Below are positions 1 to 8,666 of a DNA stretch of 64,000 nucleotides, one piece after another; position 1 is the stretch's first letter, and every line of letters starts with the position of its first letter. The notes beneath the pieces were generated by a model. The model was not told the DNA's origin. It ran no database searches and saw nothing but the letters and a program-made list of their open reading frames with translations. Source of the DNA: an uncultured Shewanella sp. (GTDB lineage: Bacteria > Pseudomonadota > Gammaproteobacteria > Enterobacterales > Shewanellaceae). The DNA is taken from positions 124,001-188,000 of the forward strand of contig CANNEE010000008.1 of assembly GCA_947503555.1 (NCBI GenBank), given 5' to 3'. Position numbers and translations under genes: made by a program.

Positions 1-338
1 ATAGTGAATGAAGCGCCTACGCCTTGCAGAGCTCGCGCTGCGTATAGGATCTCTAGAGAGAAAGATGCTACTACCAACAAGCTACCTGCTGCATACATGA
101 ACAGCCCAAACATGGCAGAGAACTTACGCCCCTTGTGATCAGATATTGGGCCCGCAATTAATTGACTTACACCCAGAGCCAGAACGTAAATCGAAATAGT
201 CTGTCTTATTTCGCTATCAGAGACAGCGAAAGCTTCTATCATCTGTGGAAAAGATGGCAAGTAGACATCAATAGCCAGTGGCCCCAAGGGGATGAGTGAA
301 AAAATAACCAGCAGTTGGAAAAATTTGTTACCTGCCAT
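1..338 (-). CDS. Bcr/CflA-type MFS multidrug exporter, N-terminal part
   Basis: The gene starts at the ATG at 338 and runs off the left edge, so about 112 residues are visible. It reads as a major facilitator superfamily drug/proton antiporter. The first helix ends in LGPLAIDVYLPSFPQM, typical of the Bcr/CflA branch, and the loop between helices 2 and 3 carries the MFS signature GPISDHKGRK. It should sit in the inner membrane and export small hydrophobic compounds. It follows the glutaredoxin gene by only 11 bases on the same strand and is probably the third gene of an operon with that gene and the metallo-hydrolase. Substrate cannot be told from the visible part. Confidence 0.85.
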   Translation of the reverse strand, partial: MAGNKFFQLLVIFSLIPLGPLAIDVYLPSFPQMIEAFAVSDSEIRQTISIYVLALGVSQLIAGPISDHKGRKFSAMFGLFMYAAGSLLVVASFSLEILYAARALQGVGASFT

Positions 339-349
339 CTTGAATTCCT

Positions 350-1021
350 TTACTGACTTATTGGTGGATATAACGACATACCAGAACGTGATGCGATGAA
401 ACTAACAAAGTTCATCATGCGCTCACTCATTTCTAATTCCGCGACCATCGTGTAGTTTCTCAATTCAGAGAATGCGGCAATGTCGTCAATGTTCAATTGG
501 CGTTCACCTGAGACAAGAACATCTATATCGAGCAATGATTCCAGCTCTTCCAAGAGTCTTTCTAGCTCAGGAAGGTACTCTTCGGTCTTCTGTAACGCCT
601 GCTCAATGGGTTGGCTTAATGCGCCTTTGCGCGATTCTACAAATATACTTAGGGCATTTGGCGTAGATAGTTCAGGAAGATTAAGTCGTGGCATTCGAGG
701 ATACAAAAGCTGCGCAGATATCGGATAAAGCCGCTTTAGAAGATTGTTCAATGCTTCTGATACCTTGTAACAGGTAAGCATTGGCTCATCTTGTTGATCC
801 AAGAAACGAATAATGTCGAGGCTCTCGAACATCACCGTATGCTTACCATCTTGCTGTTGTAGTTCAAGTACGGGAACATTTAGACGTTCGAGCTTTCCTT
901 CCAGCGATCCTGGTAGCTGCCCTAAGATCATAGGGCTAATTTCACAATCCATTTTTTTAAGCCCAATAACAGTCGTAACGCGGGCGCAAAAAGGGCAGCT
1001 ATCAAATACATGCAGTTTCAT
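350..1021 (-). CDS. grxB: Glutaredoxin 2 family protein
   Basis: A 223-residue protein with an N-terminal thioredoxin-fold domain carrying the dithiol active site CPFC at residues 9-12, followed by an all-helical C-terminal domain. This is the two-domain GST-like layout of E. coli Grx2 (215 residues), which reduces protein and glutathione mixed disulfides with glutathione. The reading frame is open further upstream, but MKLHVFDSCPFC is the family's natural N-terminus and a GAGGGTG ribosome site precedes it. An ATG at 1024, one codon upstream, is an equal alternative. It lies between the metallo-hydrolase and the exporter in a tight leftward operon, which suggests a role in thiol or xenobiotic stress (inference). 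Confidence 0.85.
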   Translation of the reverse strand: MKLHVFDSCPFCARVTTVIGLKKMDCEISPMILGQLPGSLEGKLERLNVPVLELQQQDGKHTVMFESLDIIRFLDQQDEPMLTCYKVSEALNNLLKRLYPISAQLLYPRMPRLNLPELSTPNALSIFVESRKGALSQPIEQALQKTEEYLPELERLLEELESLLDIDVLVSGERQLNIDDIAAFSELRNYTMVAELEMSERMMNFVSFIASRSGMSLYPPISQ

Positions 1022-1034
1022 CATAGCACCCTCA

Positions 1035-1901
1035 TTAATTCCCATGCCAAATTGAGTAAGCCATGCGCTCAACATGAGCAGGCAAGTGCTCCTTATAATT
1101 ATTCCAATGGCTGAACTTAGGCAGCTTTATTGACTTTTTTAATTCATCAACAGATTTACCATCCTGTAGCCCTTTCCAAACCGCATCGAATAACGCCTGA
1201 GCAAACTCTTCACTCTCTTCTAACAGTTCTGGTGAATCGACAGGGATATGACCATTTATGATGGTGTCAAATTCTAGCTCTTTACGTACATGCTTGATCG
1301 TGTTCAGTGTGGCTACATAGTCCTGTTCGATTAAACGGCCAGAGCTCACTAGGTATTGGGGTAAGTGCCAATCTACGGCTACTAATACTTTATCTTGAGG
1401 CATGTGAACAATACTCATGCAGTTGCCGTCATTCTTGCCGTAGTAATGCAGGTCGACATTTTTTCCACCTAATGAAACCGTTATGTCATCTTTGTACGTT
1501 GTTGTTGGATAAACCACTTTATTTTCTAAGTCTCGTGAAAGAAGGTCTGAGCAATTTTCTTGAGCGATAAATTCTGCGCCTTGTTGCTTGAAGATATTGC
1601 CGCCACGAGAGTGGTCAAAGTGATCATGGGAGTAAATAACTTTTTTTACTGGCTTATCTGTCACTTTACGGATTTCTTTCATCATTTGTGCAGAACGAGC
1701 ATCGCCTGAGGGGTCAGTAATAATCACGCCTTCGTCTGTAACAACAACCAAGCTGTTATAAAAGAACTGGGAGTATTGATAAATACCACTCTTTAGTTCT
1801 TTTAATACTGGCTTCGATGGATCAAATCCATCGGCCGCACTAGCCCCTGCAATCATGGTTAACATAAGAGTTAAAGTAGTTAGTTTTGAAGTAATAGACA
1901 T
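1035..1901 (-). CDS. Exported metallo-beta-lactamase-fold hydrolase
   Basis: A 288-residue protein with a cleavable signal peptide (about residues 1-22, ending ASA-AD), so periplasmic. The zinc motif HDHFDH is at residues 92-97, the bridging Asp is in VAVDW (about 177) and a late His is in NGH (about 218). The position that is normally His in the GPNHGDG segment reads GKNDGNC (about 155-161), so one zinc-ligand His appears replaced by Asp. Asp can still bind metal, but activity may differ from standard family members. It is the first gene of the leftward operon with glutaredoxin 2 and the exporter, and is divergent from the LysR gene. The substrate is unknown. Confidence 0.8.
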   Translation of the reverse strand: MSITSKLTTLTLMLTMIAGASAADGFDPSKPVLKELKSGIYQYSQFFYNSLVVVTDEGVIITDPSGDARSAQMMKEIRKVTDKPVKKVIYSHDHFDHSRGGNIFKQQGAEFIAQENCSDLLSRDLENKVVYPTTTYKDDITVSLGGKNVDLHYYGKNDGNCMSIVHMPQDKVLVAVDWHLPQYLVSSGRLIEQDYVATLNTIKHVRKELEFDTIINGHIPVDSPELLEESEEFAQALFDAVWKGLQDGKSVDELKKSIKLPKFSHWNNYKEHLPAHVERMAYSIWHGN

Positions 1902-2003
1902 TGCTCTTTCCTTTCATCATTGAAGATGAAATCAAAGATAATTAAGATTGATAAATAGAACAATGCAACCAAAAGTAACTTAACTTAATACTATAGGTAT
2001 CAA

Positions 2004-2903
2004 ATGGACAAGTATCGGAATATGCAGTTATTTTGTACGGTTGTCGATAGAGGCAGTTTTTCTAAAGCGGCTAAAGCGTTAGGTATTACCCCAGCGATTG
2101 TCGGCAGACACATTGCCGCGATGGAAGAGTCTTTAGGGTTTGTCCTTTTAAATCGCACCACTCGCAGCATGCACCTTACCCCAGGCGGAAAAGCTTACTA
2201 TGAAGGTGCGCAAACAGTATTGAGCGAGATAGAGCAATTGGAAGACTCGCTAACAACCGCCCATCAGAATAACCCTGAAGGTCTTATTCGCCTGTCTGCA
2301 CCTGATGCAATGGGCCCATTTCTAATGAAAGCTATTAAAGAGTTTCGAACAGCATATTCAGGGATTCGCTTTGATCTCGCGTTATCTAACAGTAAATCGA
2401 ATCTGATTGAAGAAGAGATCGATCTTAGTATCCGATTCGCATTCGAGCTACAAGATTCATCTTACATCGCAACCAAGCTTGGAGAGTCAGAGTTTGGTTT
2501 GTATGCAGCCCCATCATATATAAGAGAGAATCAAGCTCCCACTGATTATAACGAGCTAAAAAATCATGACTGCCTACATATGGGAAGCTCAAGAGATGGC
2601 GATTATTGGATGCTTACTATAGATGGCAGAAGCCTTTCCTATAGACAACCTTGGGTAGCTGTAATTTCAGACACAAATACGCTTATTCAAGCGACTTTGG
2701 ATGGAATGGGTATCGCCATGATACCGAGCGTATTTGTTAATTCACATATCAGCAATGGTGATTTGGTTAAAATAGAAAATATTGCTGAATTTCCAGTGAT
2801 CAATATTTACGGGATGTACCCGACACGTAAGCATGTGCCTTATAGGCTATCATTGTTCTTGGAGTACCTAAAAGCGAACTTTATCCATATTATTGCTTAT
2901 TAA
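2004..2903 (+). CDS. LysR-family transcriptional regulator
   Basis: A 299-residue LTTR. The N-terminal winged helix-turn-helix (residues 1-60, FSKAAKALGITPAIVGRHIAAME) is followed by the linker helix and a type-2 periplasmic-binding-like effector domain. It most resembles the AaeR/DhcR/PecT-like LTTRs that act as single-gene neighbours of the genes they control. It is transcribed away from the metallo-hydrolase/grxB/exporter operon, with a 102-bp shared promoter region at 1902-2003. By the usual LTTR rule it probably controls that operon. I could not identify a convincing T-N11-A dyad by eye. The effector is unknown. Confidence 0.88.
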   Translation: MDKYRNMQLFCTVVDRGSFSKAAKALGITPAIVGRHIAAMEESLGFVLLNRTTRSMHLTPGGKAYYEGAQTVLSEIEQLEDSLTTAHQNNPEGLIRLSAPDAMGPFLMKAIKEFRTAYSGIRFDLALSNSKSNLIEEEIDLSIRFAFELQDSSYIATKLGESEFGLYAAPSYIRENQAPTDYNELKNHDCLHMGSSRDGDYWMLTIDGRSLSYRQPWVAVISDTNTLIQATLDGMGIAMIPSVFVNSHISNGDLVKIENIAEFPVINIYGMYPTRKHVPYRLSLFLEYLKANFIHIIAY

Positions 2904-3352
2904 GTATATTCTAAAGTTGCTTTAGATTTAGTCGAAAATGAACATCCCCAAGCTTTGTAGGACATATCGCCTAACTGATTTTGGAGCATTTCCTTGTTAG
3001 CGAAAGCTAGATAATGGGCTAATCGAAGAGATAGATATCCCTATGCCTATGTGTCTGTGAACTTTCAAGGCAAGACCGTTCCTTGATGTCCTGTCATCAC
3101 GGCATTTGTGAATCCTCTCACATCAGATGCCATCGCCGAGCCTCTATGGATGCTTCTTTGTGAAATCAAGTGCCGGCGGGTAGCAGAAGCTTCTGCACAT
3201 TGGTTGTTTATTCACATCCGTGTGATCACGACATTTGTATATCCCTATATTGCCCCTACTGCAGGTGATAAATAATAATTTATCGAGACAGGCTGTGTTA
3301 ATTCATCATTTTTTAAACTCATAACTGCCTCTTAGGCGATAAAGTAGCAATG
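2904..3352. repeat. Gene-free stretch with diverged repeat units
   Basis: No convincing gene is present in these 449 bases. Two related 21-22-base units are visible: TCATCACGGCATTTGTGAATCC at 3094-3115 differs at a few places from the unit at 3224-3244 (ATCACGACATTTGTATATCC core). A 14-bp perfect palindrome GCAGAAGCTTCTGC lies between them at 3183-3196. The pattern looks like decayed interspersed-repeat or mobile-element material rather than promoter sequence. It separates the LysR gene from the convergent Imm49-like gene. Confidence 0.35.
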
Positions 3353-4267
3353 CTATTTACTTGGTTCTGGCTGTGAGCCTTGAGTAATATCAAATGGCGT
3401 TTGGCCGATAGGTACCGGAGAAAGATAGGCGAGTTTATCTGCAAAAGGCTCAAAAATCTCAACGCTATCAATAAAGTCAAAGGGCTCATTATACTCTTGG
3501 CTGTATTGAGTTTGATACTCAGTCAGTGGCGTCATCGGCATCCATTCCATCGGCATGTATGGCGTATCCACTTGTACTTCAAACCCGTTAAGCCAAGCGA
3601 GTTTGGCGTAGATGAAGCCCCAACAAGACAATAAATGTGCCGTTAAGGTCAGTGCTTGATCAAAGTTTCTCACCTTAGCTCTTGGGCCTGTCAGCTCATA
3701 TAACACTTGTTCCATTTCCGTCATGTCACCCTTAGCTAAAGCTAAGTAGAAGCGGTGATCTTCTTGATATTTGTGCATACTTTTACTGCTTGGCGGGTTA
3801 GCCAAAATATACTCTGCACGCTCACCCAATAAATCAAACTTACCTTGCAAGGCAAGATGGGCCTGAAAGGCATGATACTCAGGGGCATTGACTCTATTAC
3901 GGGCATTGCGTTTTGGCTTGTCACTCCACACCGGAGCCACATACTGGCTGTGCCAGTGGATCAACTCTGGGTGATTGCTCATTAGCGGCATAAGTAAACC
4001 AAAGGCGCCCACCCAGCCATCGGGGGCAAACTGATAGCGCTCTCGCTCTAACATGGCGCAGCTATAGGCATGACGGCGCATTAGAGTGAGATCTTTGTCG
4101 CTAAACCAACTCAGTAATGCCTTGCCTTCAAACACCGACTGAATATTATGCAAGCAGCCACGACGAGAGCCCGTGCCTTGTCTCAAATGGTTTAACTCAT
4201 TAGCTAAGCTTGCATTAGCTCTAGCATCTAATAGGCTGATTCCTATTTGAAAGTCAATTTTTGGCAT
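3353..4267 (-). CDS. Imm49-like immunity protein (orphan)
   Basis: A 304-residue soluble protein, alpha-helical by composition. Its order of motifs resembles the Imm49 family of polymorphic-toxin immunity proteins: a central YSCAMLERERY segment, then LQGKFDLLGERAEYILANPP, DHRFYLALAKGD and a C-terminal AKLAWLNGFEV-D-P-MP-EW stretch. The family call is from memory of the profile and is moderate. The start is the ATG at 4267 because AAGGAGG lies five bases before it; the frame stays open for eight more codons. No toxin or secretion gene lies beside it, so it would be an orphan immunity gene. A four-base-rich spacer of about 60 bases separates it from the YibE/F gene upstream on the same strand. 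Confidence 0.5.
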   Translation of the reverse strand: MPKIDFQIGISLLDARANASLANELNHLRQGTGSRRGCLHNIQSVFEGKALLSWFSDKDLTLMRRHAYSCAMLERERYQFAPDGWVGAFGLLMPLMSNHPELIHWHSQYVAPVWSDKPKRNARNRVNAPEYHAFQAHLALQGKFDLLGERAEYILANPPSSKSMHKYQEDHRFYLALAKGDMTEMEQVLYELTGPRAKVRNFDQALTLTAHLLSCWGFIYAKLAWLNGFEVQVDTPYMPMEWMPMTPLTEYQTQYSQEYNEPFDFIDSVEIFEPFADKLAYLSPVPIGQTPFDITQGSQPEPSK

Positions 4268-4328
4268 AGTTCCCTCCTTTTTGGCCTCCAAGCATAATGC
4301 TTGGCCTTGGGTTAAACCAGCTTTTAAA

Positions 4329-5615
4329 TTAGCGATTTAGACTTTGTGCCGTGAGAGCCTCGCAATCCTGTGCTCTTGGCTTTTCTGAGGTTCTTGATTC
4401 AGTGACTGCTGCGTTCAGCTCTGAGGTTTCACTTAAACTCTCTAGGCTAGAACTCTCTGCTGCGCCTAACATATATTTGGCGAGCCATGCGGTGAGCGGA
4501 ATGGTGAGCACTATGCCGACACTGCCTGCAAGGGCGTGGATAATGGCCAGAGAGATAACTGGGGTGTTGATAAACTGAGTTAGCGGCATATCCAGTCCCC
4601 AGACCATCATAATGGTGGTCAGAGAGCTACCGGCAAAGGCGAGAATAAGGGTGTTAGTCATGGTGCCCATAATGTCGCGGCCGATATTCATACTCGCGCG
4701 CATTAACTGATTTGGCGTCAGCTTAGGATCGGTGACTTGCAGCTCGTTGTAGGCTGAGGCGATGGATATGGCCACATCCATTACCGCGCCGAGGGCTGAC
4801 ACCATAATGGCGACAAACATGAGCCAGCGGACTTGAATAATCTGATCTGAGATATAGATAACATCTTCGCCTTTGTCTAAATAGATCCCAGAAAGATGAG
4901 CAAACTCGCCAAATAACTGTGACATAATGCCTGCGGCAACAACGCCTAGCAGGGTACCGCCCATGGCGCAGAAACTCTTACGGTTATAGCCAGATACTAG
5001 AATAAAGTTAACCACTATCTTGATGCCCATCAGGGCGATGGTAATAGGCACAGGGTTGTAGCCGGCAAAGATGCTGGGGATCAACACGCAGATAATCAAG
5101 GCCGCGGTGAAATAGAGAGAAACAATAGAGTTAAGCCCCTCTTTTCTACCAAAGGAGAGCAGCAATAAAATAAAGGCCAAGCCCATCCAATAGATGGCAG
5201 TAGAGCGTTTATGGTTATAGGCCCAATAGATGGTTTCGCCATGATTTTGTCTTATCATCATGATAAACACATCATCTTGCTCCACAAGCACATTGTGCTG
5301 CCGGCTAAGTGGGTTTTGGACTTGAACGATTTTGCCTGCCTCTGGACCTTCAAGAATTTCGGCATTAAAGACCTGCTTACCTGTCAATATCGAAGGGACT
5401 CGGGCATCGGGTGCCAGCTCGTTACTGACTATGCTAACTACTCTGGCTTCAACAAAGCTTTGCTCTAATGAAGATTGAGATTTAAAGCTATCGCTCAGGC
5501 TTGGCGAAAGGTAAAACAGCAAGCTAGAGACAAGGGTGATGAAAATAGCGAAGTGATAATCTTTGAGAAGGAAGCTTTTAAGCTGACGTGTTGTGAATAA
5601 ATTATCTTTTAGCAT
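4329..5615 (-). CDS. YibE/F-family membrane protein
   Basis: A 428-residue integral inner-membrane protein. One N-terminal transmembrane segment (about residues 20-40) is followed by an extracytoplasmic beta-rich region of about 100 residues. After that come some seven hydrophobic helices containing the YibE/F core motifs, including SALGAVMDVAISIASA and the MGTMTNTLILAFAGSSL stretch. YibE/F proteins are widespread but have no firmly proven function. The ATG at 5615 is preferred over the upstream in-frame GTG at 5639 because AAGAG precedes it. The C-terminal 40 residues are Ser/Glu-rich and look disordered. It may be cotranscribed with the Imm49-like gene downstream. Confidence 0.8.
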   Translation of the reverse strand: MLKDNLFTTRQLKSFLLKDYHFAIFITLVSSLLFYLSPSLSDSFKSQSSLEQSFVEARVVSIVSNELAPDARVPSILTGKQVFNAEILEGPEAGKIVQVQNPLSRQHNVLVEQDDVFIMMIRQNHGETIYWAYNHKRSTAIYWMGLAFILLLLSFGRKEGLNSIVSLYFTAALIICVLIPSIFAGYNPVPITIALMGIKIVVNFILVSGYNRKSFCAMGGTLLGVVAAGIMSQLFGEFAHLSGIYLDKGEDVIYISDQIIQVRWLMFVAIMVSALGAVMDVAISIASAYNELQVTDPKLTPNQLMRASMNIGRDIMGTMTNTLILAFAGSSLTTIMMVWGLDMPLTQFINTPVISLAIIHALAGSVGIVLTIPLTAWLAKYMLGAAESSSLESLSETSELNAAVTESRTSEKPRAQDCEALTAQSLNR

Positions 5616-5811
5616 AGGCGCTCTTATTAAAAGCCTCACATAATTGGAGCAATTGCTAATTCTCTATTCGCTTTCGCCCCTGAGTCGTTACTTTGCAATG
5701 GGCTCTTTGTCAAAGTTAAGAGCTGATTGCGAAATAACGCTTTGAGTGGATTGTTGTTACTTTCTAGCTTGTTGGTGTTGTAGTTATGTTCGCGACTGTA
5801 ATTGGTCAAAG

Positions 5812-5837
5812 AGCAAGGCCCATTAGTGAGCCTTGCT
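5812..5837 (-). terminator. Probable terminator of the 5'-nucleotidase gene
   Basis: A perfect 8-bp inverted repeat AGCAAGGC / GCCTTGCT with a 10-base loop lies 22 bases beyond the stop codon of the nucleotidase gene. On the minus strand it is followed only by a short U-rich run, so termination may be weak. The rest of 5616-5811 holds the presumed promoter of the YibE/F gene; I see nothing else in it. Confidence 0.5.
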
Positions 5838-5858
5838 GAATTTATAAGCTATTTAGGC

Positions 5859-8036
5859 TTATTTAGCTTCGACACAGCCTTCGTAGACTTTCACTGGATC
5901 TGCGTTGTCCTTGTTAGGATTAGCAAAGTAGCTAGTGGCATCTTTGAAGTTAACTGAGTACAGGATACCTGGATATTTAGGGTTATCTGGATCTATCTTG
6001 ATACAGACTTCCTTATTCTCCAGCTGGTTCCAAAGAGCTTGGCCAGCGCCACCATCGGTACGGGCTAGGGTGATAGCACCATTAGGCTGGTACTGCTTGA
6101 ATTCCCAGTTCTTGTTGGCGAAATCATTAGCGTTAATCGACTTATTGGTGCTGACATATTCAGTTAGCATGTCGCGGATCGCATAGACTTGTTCGTTAAC
6201 TGAATCGTAGAACACATCATCTTTCGATGCCCAGCCATACTTTTGGATCTGAGAGCCAAAGCGATAGCTGTTTACCGCGAGCTTGTAAGTCGCTTTCGGA
6301 TCAAATGGCTTGCCATCGATTTCAGTGATCTCGACGCGGTTACCTTCATTGGTTACCTTATAGTCTTGGTCCATAGTCAGCGCATCGCCGGCTAGGTCAA
6401 CCACAAACTTGATCTTACCGTCGAACTGATCATAGTTGTAAGCCTTAGCACCCTTACGGAAGGAAACGGTAATATCACCATCCTTGTATGGGTTGAAGTA
6501 GCTGTATGACCACTCCATATAACGCTTAAGATTTTCACCTGTGATATTGATGCCCACTAGGGTGTTGTCATACTTGTAAAGACGAGTTGAGTCTTTCTTC
6601 GCATAATCTTGGTCATCAATCAGGTTAGATGCATCAGAGAACAGAGAAGCTGCTGAGATATCTGCGCCAGATTTCTGTAGCTGAATACCATTGATGAAGT
6701 CCATTAGCGGCGTGTCTTGTACCTTGGCCGTATGGATAGTGGTATAGAGACGGCCCACTTCGTTGTTGAGATCTTCATGGGTAGCTTCATCTGCGCCGCC
6801 ACCTGGAGTGAATACGCCCACAACCTTACCAATCACTTGCTGAGCATCGGCTTTAGCCATATCGTCAACATACTTAAATTGTGCGCTTAGGTCAGCGTCT
6901 TGCTCAACATATTTACTGGTGATGTTCGCCAGTGTGGTATCAACCATTTCCCACTTGCCGGTATCATTTTTCTTCAGCTTAATATCGGCTTTAGCCAGTG
7001 CCCAACCCCATTTACCAGGCTCGATGATTTTCACACTCTGAGCACGGTTAGACTCGTCATAGGTGCCAGAAAGTTCTTTGTTTTCGGTGACATCCTTACC
7101 ATCGGTAGAGATATCTTTAGTGACAACATCTGCGCCTGCTTCACCTTTAGAAACGCTCTCGATATAGGTCGCGTGCTCGTGACCTGCCAGAATGACGTCA
7201 AACTTATCGGCCATTTCAGAAGCAATTTTGTAAACGCCAGTGCCGCCACCTGAGCTGCGTCCTAAGTGCAATGCACCTACAATGACGTCAGGCTGATGTT
7301 TCTCAACTAGGGCATCAACAGCAGCTTTAGTTGCTGCTAGCTCTTCGTCAAACTTAAGGCCTTTGAAGTGATCAGGAGCTGACGCTTCCCAGTTAGGCAC
7401 GTTAGATGGCGTGACACCTACGATGGCCACTTTTGCACCATCAACCTCGAATACTTGGAAAGAACGAATATAATTTGCGCTGTTCTCTTCCCATTTGATG
7501 TTGCTTGATACTACGGCGCCGTTGAAGTGTGCTAGGTTACGGTCGACGAAGGTTCTGTCGAAGTTGAACTCATGGTTACCAGGTACCCAAAGGTCAAAGT
7601 CTAACGCATTGAGTGTCGATACGACTGGGTGGGTTGGCTCATCGTTAAATAACTGAGCTGAGTTACCTTGAACCGTATCACCGATATCAATCAGAATCAT
7701 ATTAGGGTTTTTCGCACGCTCAGCCTTTAGCAGGGTTGCGATACGCGTTAAACCAGCGTCACTGTCTTCACCATCGATGGCGTAGTCATAACCAAAGATA
7801 CGGCCATGTAAGTCTGAGGTTGCACCTATGGTGATGGTGACTTCTGTCGCTTGCTCTTGGCTTTTGACGACAACGTCAGGGGTATTTGAAAGGGTTTTAC
7901 CTACGGCAACAGTGGGCGTTAAACCACTTTCGACAGGCTTATCGACATAAACAATTTTCTCATCATCGCTACATGCCGTCATTCCGAGTGCAGCTGAAAT
8001 AACTACCGCTAATACTTTCTTGTTTAGCATATTCAT
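5859..8036 (-). CDS. Lipoprotein bifunctional UDP-sugar hydrolase/5'-nucleotidase
   Basis: A 725-residue calcineurin-like metallophosphatase with a C-terminal 5'-nucleotidase domain. The lipobox is LGMTAC, so the mature protein should be lipid-anchored in the cell envelope. Metal-binding motifs occur in order: SDLHGRIFGYD, DIGDTVQGN, GNHEFNFD and GHEHATY in the N-terminal half. The substrate-binding C-terminal domain spans roughly residues 400-690. The family dephosphorylates extracellular nucleotides and 2',3'-cyclic nucleotides for nucleoside and phosphate scavenging. At about 725 residues it is longer than UshA (550), with an extended tail containing one Cys pair. The start at 8036 has AAGAG just before it. 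Confidence 0.85.
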   Translation of the reverse strand: MNMLNKKVLAVVISAALGMTACSDDEKIVYVDKPVESGLTPTVAVGKTLSNTPDVVVKSQEQATEVTITIGATSDLHGRIFGYDYAIDGEDSDAGLTRIATLLKAERAKNPNMILIDIGDTVQGNSAQLFNDEPTHPVVSTLNALDFDLWVPGNHEFNFDRTFVDRNLAHFNGAVVSSNIKWEENSANYIRSFQVFEVDGAKVAIVGVTPSNVPNWEASAPDHFKGLKFDEELAATKAAVDALVEKHQPDVIVGALHLGRSSGGGTGVYKIASEMADKFDVILAGHEHATYIESVSKGEAGADVVTKDISTDGKDVTENKELSGTYDESNRAQSVKIIEPGKWGWALAKADIKLKKNDTGKWEMVDTTLANITSKYVEQDADLSAQFKYVDDMAKADAQQVIGKVVGVFTPGGGADEATHEDLNNEVGRLYTTIHTAKVQDTPLMDFINGIQLQKSGADISAASLFSDASNLIDDQDYAKKDSTRLYKYDNTLVGINITGENLKRYMEWSYSYFNPYKDGDITVSFRKGAKAYNYDQFDGKIKFVVDLAGDALTMDQDYKVTNEGNRVEITEIDGKPFDPKATYKLAVNSYRFGSQIQKYGWASKDDVFYDSVNEQVYAIRDMLTEYVSTNKSINANDFANKNWEFKQYQPNGAITLARTDGGAGQALWNQLENKEVCIKIDPDNPKYPGILYSVNFKDATSYFANPNKDNADPVKVYEGCVEAK

Positions 8037-8242
8037 TACTCTTAAATGTGTCATTTGACCCCAGAAGGCAATGCCCTCTGCCCGGTGTTAGCCAGTTATG
8101 ATTATTAATTTGGCGTTTGTTCGCCATAGCTAACAGGTTTTCGAGTATATGAACGCTGCTTTAAATTAATGTGATTCAAAGCAGAAACTTGGTCATGCAA
8201 TGTTAGTTAATTCACATTTCTTACACGTAAAATGAAATTTGA

Positions 8243-8276
8243 ATAAAAAAAACGCAGCACATTATGGTACTGCGTT
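8243..8276 (-). terminator. Intrinsic terminator for a minus-strand transcript
   Basis: A stem AACGCAGCAC / GTACTGCGTT (one mismatch) flanks a six-base loop. On the minus strand it is followed by eight to nine U residues. It lies upstream of the nucleotidase gene, not downstream of any recognised gene on that strand, so it must end a transcript that begins somewhere between about 8250 and 8666. See the small ORF at 8342-8413. Confidence 0.6.
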
Positions 8277-8341
8277 AGTTTATTTGTAGCTAAATTAACA
8301 AGATAGAAATCTAGTTACATATTGAGCATTTGGTGCTTAGA

Positions 8342-8413
8342 TCACTTTTGTAGTAGACCTCGGCTACGTAGTAGTGGCTCAATACCTGCTTCTTTACCTC
8401 TAAACGGTTTCAT
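8342..8413 (-). CDS. Possible 23-residue ORF or remnant on a short minus-strand transcript
   Basis: A 23-codon ORF (begins MKPFRGKEAGIEPL, basic C-terminus ending RGLLQK) lies inside a 612-bp gap. A promoter-like pair CTGCCA-N16-TATGAT precedes it (minus strand, -10 at 8443-8448), an AAGGAG sits 16 bases before the ATG, and the intrinsic terminator at 8243-8276 follows. The spacing of AAGGAG to the start is too long for a good ribosome site. It could equally be a small RNA gene or the tail of a decayed gene. I do not recognise the peptide. Confidence 0.2.
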   Translation of the reverse strand: MKPFRGKEAGIEPLLRSRGLLQK

Positions 8414-8666
8414 GTCAGCAAAACAGAAACTCCTTGGAAGGCATCATAGAGTTTTAAAAAGGGTTGGCAGCGTATTTTTCCATGATTTAATCTGCTGTTT
8501 GTGTCTCTATTTGGCGGTTTGGGTCAGTGAGGCTACAGGCATCTACTGTGACGGCTAATGTCATAGGTTTTACGTTTACTTTGTAACAAAACTTATGTCA
8601 GTTGAGTCAGCTGTATAAAATGTGGCAGTATGGCCGTTTTGTTTTGATGCTAAAGGAATAAAAATA

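Noticed and set aside
8322-8558. 78-codon plus-strand frame in the gap before the M20 peptidase
   Set aside because: No ribosome site, unlikely composition, and it is antisense to a minus-strand promoter/terminator pair that explains the region better.
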